Source: Erythrophleum ivorense
Taxonomy: Eukaryota; Streptophyta; Magnoliopsida; Fabales; Fabaceae
DNA: 64,000 bases
NCBI GenBank assembly: GCA_026724425.1
Contig: JAIUCV010000009.1
Span: 22,281,665-22,345,664, forward strand
Direction of reading: 5' to 3'
Shown: one piece after another, positions 51,499 through 62,763 of the stretch
How the letters are laid out: each line of letters starts with the position of its first letter
Position numbering within the stretch: position 1 is the first letter of the stretch
Notes under the pieces: model-generated
The model's input: the letters and a program-made list of their open reading frames with translations, nothing else
Databases searched by the model: none
What the model was told of the DNA's origin: nothing
Position numbers and translations under genes: made by a program

Positions 51499-54400
51499 TG
51501 TCATATCTTATTTTATAACATTTTTCCTACTACAATTACCTCATATAAAACTTGGAGGAGTCAACGGAAACCTGAACTGATAAAAATTTTTCATTTTAAA
51601 GCTTCCTCATATAATTTTACTATTCATTTGGTTATTTCCAAATTCTTATCTAACTTTGAAAATACATACTTAATTATAGAAAAATCGTATGAGGATAATT
51701 TAGTGCTCTACTTCAAGCTCTTTAAGCCCTTTACATGGAGAAAATGCATACTTAGTAGAGCACATATAAATTCATATAAAGTTGCCCCTACAATAATTTG
51801 GACAATTTTACCCCTCATTGGTCATATTATTATTATTATTTTGCCTTTATATAAGCACAGGCATTTTTGCATCTTAGGCACTAATTATACTCTTTTTATT
51901 TCAGGGTTAGGTATATACATGGCTTTCCATTTCATACCTGAGTACCTTACAGTATCATAACGTAACGCATTAGAATATTTAATTACATAACAAAATGTGG
52001 TGCATAAAAGTAAGGTCCTCGATTTATGTCTCCACACTCTTTACTCTTTCTTTGCTTGAACTTGGACTTAGCATGGGTTATATTTGGGGTGAGATTATGA
52101 AATCTTAGTAGTAGTAAACCAGTCTCATTCACAAGCAAGCATGTAAGTACATAACATAATGCCAGTCAAGACGCCACATATCGCATAGTAATACAAGGAA
52201 TTTCATACAAGGCCAAGCACAATCTAAGCATACATATCTCATCTTATAATATAAATGACAACTTGATATAGCATCATTATACAAATATACAAGCTTAAAG
52301 AAAGAGAAAGGAATACTACTACCTTAGCAAACTTTGCTCCTCAATCCTTGGGACTCGGTTTACTTACTTTTAGAGTTCTCAAAACAACATCAAACCCTAT
52401 AATCATAATGATAATTTATTACAATCTACACATAAACCTTAACTTTTAAAGTAGGATGACCCTTTTAAACTTAATGGGACTATTGGAATTGGAAAAATCC
52501 AACTCCTTCCCTTCCCTTCCCATTTACTATGGCCGAATAGTATGCATTTCTTGGCCAAAATTTAGGAATTTTATCCCATGAGTTTTGGGGGCTTTCCTAT
52601 AGGTACTCCTAGCTAAAAACACCATTTTGAATCCATTGGAATGGATAAAATTATCAAATTCCAGCCCCAACATCACGTTTTGGTCATCACATAATCTAGC
52701 TTCGTTTTAGGCTCAAAGTGCATTTCTTTGGTTCTAAAAATTCCATAGCCTTTTCCTTTATGTTTTAGGACTTGAAATTTGGTATACATGACTTTACGAC
52801 ATTAAGAAAACACCATAAAAATTTTGGGAAAATTCGGACAGCATCTCCCCATGCTTTCTATTTTCCCAAAAATTACAGTCTTTGTGTTTTCCAAAGTCTC
52901 AGCACATAACAACAATAATTAAGCTCATATGGCCTTCATGTTCAACATATAAAATTCATTTCAAGGCCTTCATATTCAACATATAAACTTCATTTCTAAT
53001 GATTCATATGCTGTCCAAAAATAACTCATAGCTAGGGTTTAGCAAAACTAGCTTAAAGTATATGATTTATAAGTATAAGATGGAGAAAACTTACTCTTTA
53101 AGCTTAAGCCTTGCTTCCTTTGCTTTTCTCACACTAAAATCCTTTCTCTGCCCACTTAGAGCAACATTTCACCTTGAAGAAAAGATGAATATGCAGCTGC
53201 CCTTTAGAGGAAATGGTTAGAGAATGGAGAAGATGAAGAAATTTGGTGAAGAATGGTGGTAATTTTGTTTAGTTTCACTTCATCTTCCACTTTTTCTCCC
53301 TCCCTCTCTCTCTTCACGTTTTTCTCTCCTCCTCCCTTGTGTGTGGCATGAAAATGGTGGAATGGAGGTGAAGGAGATGAATTTGGATGAAGTTAAATAG
53401 TCATATTAAATTTGGACCCTTGGATCAACCTTTTCAAGATCAAATCTTAATATTCCATTCCTTTTTCTTTTGATTTTCTAATTTCATAACTAAATATCTT
53501 CTTCCAAAAATTCTTGGCCACACACTTGGAAGCCTTTTCTTAGCCCTTAAGTTATGGATAGTAACCATGGTTAATTTTCTTAACTCATCCATGGTATACT
53601 TTTAACTCAACCATAGTTAGTTTTTAACTTAACCATGATGAATTCTTTAACATAACTAAAATCCTTTTCTTCTCTCCCTTTCATTTTATATTTATATTTG
53701 GGTTTCATCTTCTCTAAAATCCTAATTATATCTTCTCTTCTCTTTTTGGGCCTTTAGAATCAGCTATTGGGCCTTACCGCAGTCTAACCATCGGTGTCTG
53801 AGCCCAATTAAGGTTTTACGATACAATACATACTTTTAGACTTTCTAAAATTTATAAATATTATTTCCTCTACTTTCTAGCCATACTGAGTTTTAAACAT
53901 GGTTCAAGGGACCTTAACCTCAATCCTCATAAATTTCGGTGTCAATCGGACACCCGGGTCTATAGGTGTAATTTTCACCATTTTGTATTATGATTGTGTT
54001 ATAAACTTTTCATTTACTGCAATTTTGTCCCTGAAACTCCTTCAGGATTTCTTAGCCCTTTAGCTATTTTTATTTTTATAGTTGTTACAACTTCCTTTTT
54101 CTATTTTGCTTATGGCTACTGATCGGGCTAACTAGATCCTGAATTGGATCCCGCCCGGCCATCCAGACAACTTGGCATCATTGGACTCGTCTCATTAAAC
54201 TGAGTTTAACCGTGGGTCACAGATTTCTGAGATTCTTACTCGATTTTTTGATATTCGTGCCTAAAGCCATGAATAGAGGGTGAAACTAGAGTTCCCTGAA
54301 CTTTTAGGCAATTTATACATTTTGCCCGGCATATAACTTTTCTTTGCATTTTGGTCCCTGACTTCTTCATACTTGATTTCAGAGGCTTTTCGGGACCTTT

Positions 54401-54630
54401 TTCTGATTTTTTTTCATCTATTTTAGCCCCAAATTTAGGGCACCTCTAGCCTTGACTCATCATTATTTACGGTCTAGAATATTATTCTAATTTTATTAGA
54501 CCTCAATTTATTCTATTTGGGGGACGTCCTTTCATATCCGGTGAATTTCGTACATTGACGGAGAAACCATATGTTACGTTTCTCGCGTTTCCTTATGTTT
54601 TCTTGGATTTTTAAAAAACTGGATGTTACA
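51499..54630 (+). mobile_element. solo LTR Z-prime nested in Y2
   Basis: 3,132 bp, starting TGTCATATC and ending CTGGATGTTACA. The exact duplication AAATG is at 51,494-51,498 and 54,631-54,635. Y sequence is continuous across it: GTAAAATG joins TGATACAATCTAAACTG, as in Y1. Its last 100 bp are like the end of Z1. About 53,990-54,400 is instead the inverted counterpart of a block in Y1. Confidence 0.82.
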
Positions 54631-54699
54631 AAATGTGATACAATCTAAACTGTTGGGCAATCCAATGGCTTAAATTTCTTCACCTTTTCAAGATCAAAC

Positions 54700-57600
54700 T
54701 GTAATATCCAATTCTTCAAAAACGAGAAATTATGTTATTGACCATTAGAATATATATTGAGTATGAAGTATGACAGTAGACCAAGTTAATTTAAGGGTTG
54801 AGATAACATCTGGTCACCTTGGTCCAAGATCTTGTCGACAAGATCTTATAATCTATAGTGTAAATTCTAAGACCTTGTCAACAAGGTCTTCGTTAGTAAG
54901 TACAAGGTCTTCTTGTATAATGTGTTAAAGCTTGTATGATATGGAATTAGGAATGGAAAGATTTTTAAATGAAAGTTTTGAGTTCTTCGGAGTTCTTAGA
55001 GGCCCTAAAAACTATAGGGAACCCTGGGACAGTTAAAGTCCCTTCCAGTGGACGTTTTCCAATGTCAGTATACCCAAACTTTAACTAATTTGTTCGAGAA
55101 GGTTGTAGCTCCAATTTGAGTGATTCCAAAGGTATTTTACTAAATTGGGAACCTAAATTTTATAATGGAAAGGACAGTTCTAAAAAAGGAGTTAAAATGA
55201 ATTAGAAACTAAAATACCAAGAACAAAAGGCAGAATGGAAATTTTTGAAAAAGTCCTTCTTAAACCCATATATATATGAGGCGTCCTTCTACTCCCCTCA
55301 TTTAGGTCAACTAAACTCTGTCCAAAAACTAGAGAAAGCTCAAGAGAAGGAGGGGCACAAGGACTAGGTAAAGGAGAAGGGAAAAACTCAAGAAAAAAGT
55401 AAGAAATTATTGGAATTTTCTAGTCTTCTCCTTAGGAAATCTCTTCTCCTCCTTCTCCCCTTTCTTATGGTTTTCTTAGAGTTCTTAATGATTTAAGGTC
55501 AGACCAAGGAGGGAAAATTCATATTTGAAGAGAGAAAGCCAAAGAAAGTGAGAATCAAATGAGAAAACAAGGAAAAACAAGGTAAATCTTGCATCCCATG
55601 GTAGAAACTTCCTCTCTATTTCGCCCCATATATATAGATGTAAGAGGGTTGGAATTTTAAGGAGAACCAAGGATGATTTTCATGAATTTAAGGGAGGAGA
55701 GTAAGAATATGCAAAGAAATCCAAGTAAAAACCATGAATTTACAAGATAGAAAAGTTAGGGTTTTGATTGCATCTTGAACTCTATCATGAACCCTAGCCA
55801 TATTTTATAATGTTTAAGTGTTTATATGAGTTCCTAAGACACTAAAAGAGCTTCCTACATGTTTCTCCTATCAAAGGAAGCAAGGAAACTCCATTGGTGC
55901 TTTATGGAAGCATAGCTTCGACCAAGGAGAGTCTATGCACCTAGGAAGTGTTTTAATTCCTTTCAAACTTAGTTCTGTATCATGTATGATGGCAGAGTAT
56001 AAGAGGAAGTCTTAGAAAGAGTTTAGAAGTCATAGAAAGTGAGATGGCCTTATATGTTCCATAATATGACTTAAAGAAGCAACACTTAGCTAGGCTCTTA
56101 GAATTGAGTGTGTGATGACTCCAATGGGTTTAAATAGAGTCAAGAATCATGAATGAATAAATAGAATGGAGCTAAGATGGTGTTTTCCAAAGGTTGCTTC
56201 ATTAAGTGCATTATGGAATCATAAAAGAGCCTTATGAGTCACCTAGCCTTTCTAGTAGTTGTGTGGCCTTAGACCTTGTTTCAAGAGTATAGTTACCTTC
56301 CATATGATGTGTCTAGGCCAAGAGGAATGATCTCCACCCTTTTAGGTATGTAAGTCAAGGGAGAGGATCCAAGACTTAAGGAAAAAGTGTACAAATGCAA
56401 GCAAGGTAGCTCTCTCCACCTTTTCTCATGCATAGATGTGTGCTTATATTGTCTTGAATGTGTGTATGTATGGTTTAAGCTATGAAAAATATTCTAGCAT
56501 GATTTTATATGCCATGGTACCATGATAATGCATTATGTTTCTAAACGATATTTTATGTGCTTGCTTTGGTTTTCTTAAGTGTGGTAAAGCCAAAAAACCC
56601 CTAACCATGGTGAGGATGAGCCAAGAACCCTTAAGATTAGTTGAGACAAAGTAAAGAATCTTTCAAAAGTGGGGTTAACTCTCAAGAGCAAGGTTAAGTC
56701 CAAGAACCTCCTAAAGAATGGGTGAGACAAGTCCAAAATCCACAAGTGAATGGGTAAAACCAATCCACTTACTTGGCAATCCTTTGTATGCTATGTATGA
56801 CTTGCTCAAATGTTAAAAATGCTTCTTAAATGACTGCACATGTTAATATGCTCATGCATACATTTGTAAGACTTGTATTGCATACTTTATATGTGATTGA
56901 ATGGGAGGTAAGCTATTGGGATTATTTGAATCTCATCCCCTCCTCTCCAATGTCTTAACATGCTAGGTGAAACAATTGAGTAAGGTATTAGAGGCCACCA
57001 AGCTTAAAAGAAGAAGATAGGCATCAAAGTATATGAATATACCTAGTTTTACCTTCTTTTAGCCATACATATGGCATATGATGTAATCCCAAGATGAAAT
57101 TGTTATGTAACCATATGAACATATGTAAATACCCAAATGTATGATGTATGAATGAAATTTGATGTCAAATGTATGAGATAACATGTTCTGGGTATTGAAT
57201 GACAAGTTTAGCTCTTAAATGGTAAGATAGATTAGTTGATACAATACCATTAGGCATACCCATTGGAGCACAACAAGTTCGAGAAATCCTCATCCATCAA
57301 GAACTTCATAGAGCTCAAGTGGCCCAAATTGTGCTAGTATATATCCAAAAATCTCAAAGAGCTTAAGATAATATCTATGTTGGACGTCGGCCAAAGTTTA
57401 GAATCCAAGATCCATATTTGAACAATTCAAAACATGCTGAATTGGACTTTAGACATGAGATTTCCCTAGAAATGCAAAAGTGGAAGTCTAAGTAGAAGCC
57501 TAATGTTCTAAGAAGGGCCATGAAGCAATTAGAATCAATATCCAACATGTTGAAGGCCCAATGTAGTTTTGCACATGCAAGAGGAGTGCCAAGACCCAAT

Positions 57601-59608
57601 TGGAGTCCAATTGCAAGAAATTAAAAATCATGAGCATCCCATGTGGACTATTTAAAGGAGCTAATTAGTTTTGACTATGATTCTTTTTGAATTTCATTTT
57701 TTATTATTTCATTATTTTTTGGACTTGGTTAATGAGCTTATCTAGGAGATTAAGTTCAAATTAATATCCTAATCTTGTTCTTGATTTTAGGCATTATTTA
57801 AAATATTTCTAATCAGATTTTAGAGTTTTAGTTTTATTAGGATTTAAGACTTTTAGAAATTTTTCCTATTAAAGGCTCTTTATTGTACTCTATTTTTAGA
57901 AGATCATTAATGAATGAATTTGAGTATTATTCAATAAAAAATAAATAAAATTAAAAAAGAATCCTAGTCAAAACTAATTAGCTCCTTTAAATAGTCCACA
58001 TGGGATGCTCATGCTTCATTAAAAATTACATGGTTGACACATGATTTTTAATTTCTTGTAATTGGACTCCAATTGGGCCTTGGCACTCCTCTTGTATGTG
58101 CAAAACTACATTGGGCCTTCAACATGTTGGATATTAATTCTAATTGCTTCATGGCCCTTCTTATAACATTGGGCTTCCACTTAGACTTCTACTTTTGCAT
58201 TTCTAGGGAAATCTCATGTCTAAAGTCCAATTCAGCATGTTTTGAATTGTTCAAATATGGATCTTGGACTCTAAACTTGGGTCGACGTCCAATATAGATA
58301 TTATCTTGAGCTCTTTGAGATTTTTGGATATATACTAGCACAATTTGGGCCACTTGAGCTGTATGAAGTTCTTGATGGATGAGGGTTTCTTGAACTTGTT
58401 GTGCTCCAATGGGTATGCCTACTGGTATTGTATCATTAGTGTAATAATGGAAGTAGAATGGCCAAATTGATATGCATGAGGTTTGAGACTACTTGGACAG
58501 TTTATACAAGTTATGTTCATACTTTTAAACTTGCCCAAGAGGTGCCAAACTCAAGAGGAGACTATTTGGACCAAAGCGACTCTTGATAGGGAGCAAAAAT
58601 GACTATTTCATGATGCTATATCATTTTTTGACCAAATGAGCTCTTCTTGATTTGAAACTTGGCATACATGTAGAGCTTATTGAGAGATTATTGGGAAGCT
58701 AAATAATAAAATTTTTTAAAGTCTATAGAATATTTGATAAATTTTCAAAGTTGAGAAATTTTTTAGTTTTGGTCTGGTGTACTGTTCACTCAAGTCCAAA
58801 AATGAAATCTGTCACTCAAGGGGCAAATGATGTCCAATTACTACAAAATTTTATAGAGAGACACTAGATGCTTCTACTGACTTGTGCCAACTGGAAGTAC
58901 CCATTTTGATATCTAGAGAGGGAGATATGAATTTTTAAAATTTCTACCCAATATTAGGTGTTCATATTGACCCAGGTTACTGTTTGATTGGGTTTCAAGG
59001 TCTAGTTGTGCCTAAATTGGTATGGAGTTATTTTTTTCCTCTAGCTAACATCTATAAATTTCTATATTGGTATTATTTGCATAGATTTGATTTTTTTGGA
59101 ATTAATTGGACATTTTTGAAGTTTATTGTAGAAACTTGTGACAGTATCAGTAGTCAGCTAGATCTTTGCCCCTTTTTGAATATCAATCGTCCTCTGTGTG
59201 ATGATTCATGGTCTATTCATATTTTTATATAAAGTAGACATGTATAGCTTCTTAGAATGGCAAAGAATACATGATTTCAATTTTTCTAAGATTAGTTATG
59301 ATTTTCCAAAGTTGGTGACAGAAAAGCCAAAATTCTGGCCGGAAATGCAAACATGAGTTTCATGTGTCCCCTTGCTTTCCACGAGTTGTAGGCTAATTTT
59401 GGGGATGAAAATGAGTTGTATCCATGTATCTAAATGTGAGAATGTGATACATAAGTCTATATAGTTGGGACTCTGAAAGAAAAATTTTACCCGTAAAGAA
59501 ATGCATCTTAATCCATGATTCCCTATGCCACTAAGTTGTTTCCATAGAAAATATATGAGATGAGGCATGGGAATTGCATGAATTGAATCTTAAAAGTATG
59601 GTGTTACA
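54700..59608 (-). mobile_element. solo LTR Z-minus nested in Y2, with a foldback element inside
   Basis: The exact duplication CAAAC is at 54,695-54,699 and 59,609-59,613. On the minus strand it starts TGTAACACCATAC and ends TGGATATTACA. Without the foldback element it is about 3.7 kb, collinear with Z1 except for its last 250 bp, which differ and carry near-palindromic GATCTTGTCGACAAGATC-type blocks. Confidence 0.84.
57237..58435. mobile_element. foldback element with arms of about 450-480 bp
   Basis: The left arm (57,237-57,688) and right arm (about 57,957-58,435) are inverted copies, nearly identical apart from a 31-bp insertion at about 58,010-58,042 in the right arm. The tips are TGATACAATACC and GGTATTGTATCA. 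An exact 5-bp duplication TTAGT lies at 57,232-57,236 and 58,436-58,440. The loop of about 270 bp is T-rich and contains ATTAAAGGCTCTTTATTGTA, which resembles the transcribed end of an LTR. Each arm contains the same 74-codon open stretch (57,375-57,599 minus, 58,073-58,297 plus), which follows from the inverted repeat and need not be a gene. No transposase is present. Confidence 0.85.
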
Positions 59609-62600
59609 CAAACCAAAACCTTTGATCTAATCCTAAGGCCTACATTTTATCTCTTATTTCAAGGTTAAATCTTGACCATTCATATAATTTAAAGGTTAAG
59701 ATCTTCCACCTTAAAGTTAATTAAATCTTAACTATTCATAACTAATATATATATGAACCACACACACAAAATACACACACCAATTTGGCCAAGACAAGGA
59801 GAAGAAGGAAGAGGAGAGAGCTCGACCTAAGGAAGAAGAAGAGGAAGGAGGAAGAAAGAAAGAAAAGCTACTGAGAAAATTAAACATCGCAGAGCTAAGG
59901 TAACATAGATAGACTTTCTTCTTCTTGGTTTTTCTTCTATTTTTCTCCAAGAATTTTCTCTTCTCTTGTTCTCTAAATTTTCGTCCATGGCATGAGGAGA
60001 TGGAAAATTTTGTTGTTTCCATGAATTCTAGCCAAGAAAAGATGGAAAAATCATAAATATAACTTATGGATTCATGTGATTTAAGAAAATTTCTAATCTT
60101 GGAAAATTTTCTACAAATCAAGAAGTTTTGTATTTCAAGATGCCATAGGAGAAATTGAAGAGAAAATAAATGGGAAAGTGATGGGAGAAAGCCTAAGGAA
60201 GAGGAAGATTAATACAACTTTGATTTTCATGAAGAAATTGGCAAGAAACCCTAGAATCTTAACTTGAAAAAATTGTAGAATACCTATGAAATCTCTAGAA
60301 ATTGATTTAGGGCTTTTGTTTAGCTTCCTTGAATATATGTGTGTGGCTATTTGGTGACATAAAAATGAAGCAAAATCATATGTCTTCCTTGATGCATAGG
60401 TTTAGCCAACACATGTACATATACTTAGGGAAGAGTTTTCTTAAATCCAACTAAATAAAGTTAATCTACATAAAAAATAAGGCCTATGGTGAAATATTAG
60501 TAATTTATGGATCATTATATAAAAAGTCAAATTCTTGAGAAAAAGTGTTAACCATGATGTTCTTGAATTTTCCCTGATGTTATTTGATATGTTTTGCACG
60601 ATTATTATTGTGTAATGTTCTACATGCTATCTGAATTCTGCTGATATTTATTTTGTGAATTTTGGAGCCCATTTATGATAGTTGAAAAATTACGTAGCGT
60701 TATGTTAAGAATGGAATATGTAATAACATGTGTTCTGGAATTGCACTTTTGCTGTGCTGATATACTGCTTGATTTCTTGACATGGATAATATGCTATTTA
60801 CTGCCTGATTCTATAAGTATGAGTTATTTGGTAAAAGACTGACTAATATATATATGGCAGAGTAGCCTTATCCAGGGGATGAGCCCTATATGTGTCAGAG
60901 TTGGCCATTGGGTAGCTACTGTTGTGTTGGATGTCCAATCTTAGAGATACTTAAAAATACCTAAACCACTAATTTCTGAACTTTAATACACTATTTTGCT
61001 ATCGGGATTATTTATTGATACATAAAGTTATGTAAGGTAGTTCTTTCCCAAATATACCTATCATGCCTTGATCAAATAATAGCTTAGATGACATATTATT
61101 GTGATATTTTATATGACTTTCCTTGGGTACCCACTGCGGGATGCCTTAGTAAAGGAAGTAGGGGTGAGCCTACTATGTTATGGTAGTGCAACATGAGCTA
61201 GGCTTGAGCCTGCCGAAGCCAGTGCAACACAACCTGAGTGTTGGGCCTGGCGGTCTCCAAGGCCTAATGGTCAAGAGAGAATAAATATTGTTTGTGATAT
61301 CTTTATATTCTATATGTGTGGAAATCTTGTGAATAAATTGCAACAGCTAAATATCAATTACGTTGAGGCAATTCTTGTATTTTATTCATGTTCTATCTTT
61401 AAATGTAATATGTCTATTCACTTTGCTATTTCATATTCATGTTAGATATTGCTAATAGGTATATCTCCCTATTTATATTATTTAGTAAAGTAACTGTCTT
61501 GCCATTATATTACTTGCTGCCTGTTAAAATTTCTTGACTCTTCTTCATGGATATTATGTGGTATTAATCTTGTCTATGTTATTAAGAAAATTAGTTCTCA
61601 CTCTATTATGGTTTATACTTTTCTTAGATGTCGATTTATTGAGTAACCCTAGAACTCTAGGCGGAGTGGATCCAGTTCCCACTCTGGAGATAGGTCTTTG
61701 TCATCCATAATATACGCATCATATAATGTGATGATGTTATTCGTGCTGTACCAGTGTACTTTGTGTCCCCAAGGGAGCTAGAGTCCCACACATTCCCAAT
61801 GGGTAGAGTTGACTCTCCTACTCCTCCGTTTGCATGAACAGAGGCCTAGTTGCTGACATTGACCCTTTTGTAAACGTAGGAAACTGACATTTTTGGTCTT
61901 TTTGTTATTTGGAGATTTTCTTTTTGGATATTCATAGAATAGATACCCTTTTGATGTGATGTGACTTGTATGACCCCACTCCCCTATGAGAAAACTTTTA
62001 AACTAGTTTGTATAAATTACAGTGTATTTCTGTCATTGTCGTAGTCCGCTATGCCATTAATTAGATTCTATTGTGAAAGGATAATTACCATAGAAAACGG
62101 TAATTAAAATTAAATAAGGAATTCCAAAAAAAAATTTATAGCTAAAAATGAGTATTTAGTAGAGGCGTTACACCTACATTGCGACTTGAGTAGTTACTAG
62201 AGTTCAAAACAAAAAATACACAATCCACGCCAGAATCCAAGCCTTCCGCTCTATAATAAAGTTATCATCTATACCCTGCTATTGAAAATCTCTTGATTCT
62301 TGCCAGGGTGAGCTTCTGGAACTGCACTCACAAATTTCTTGTGTTGTGTCACAGCCTAAAGTTTTATGCCGCGATGAAGCTAGGTTTTGTTACCCTCAAG
62401 GCAAAATTCTCGGTTTGTGCCATGGCGAAGCACATTGCGTTGCATTGCCCCATGGTTCTATAATAGCCCTGGCTGTGACTCAAATCCCCTCTGACTCTAT
62501 TCTCTTATTTTCATGCTTTTTAACATGTTACCACTCATTCTAGATGAATATTAGAACCTCCCTAGCTATCACACATGGTTTTCTAGACCTTCAAACTCCT

Positions 62601-62741
62601 AAATACCCTAATTAATACTCTACATTGTTCATAGCTTAAGGGGAATTCATAATAATTGAGTACTACCATACATTTTAGCACATGAACACATTATGTCAAC
62701 AATTGGTAATCAAGGCCACTAACAACATCATTCATATGCAT

Positions 62742-62763
62742 TTATATATATATATATATATAT
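62742..62763. repeat. (TA)n microsatellite
   Basis: A TA dinucleotide run inside W2, not evident at the same place in W1. Confidence 0.85.

Larger units (their letters stand above)
50481..62172 (-). mobile_element. solo LTR Y2 carrying two nested LTRs
   Basis: The exact duplication CCTAC is at 50,476-50,480 and 62,173-62,177. On the minus strand it starts TGTAACGCC and ends GGGATGTTATA. After removing Z-prime and Z-minus with their duplications it is about 3.64 kb and collinear with Y1. Its ends are 11.7 kb apart only because of later insertions. Confidence 0.85.

Noticed and set aside
51427..51960. A 177-codon plus-strand open frame, the longest in the window
   Set aside because: It crosses the junction between Y2 and Z-prime, including the AAATG duplication at 51,494-51,498. 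Its composition is that of AT-rich DNA and no domain is recognisable, so it is a chance frame made by the insertion.
57375..58297. Two near-identical 74-codon proteins on opposite strands, possibly a gene pair
   Set aside because: They are the same stretch in the two arms of the foldback element. There is no start context or known domain, and the repeat itself explains the duplication.
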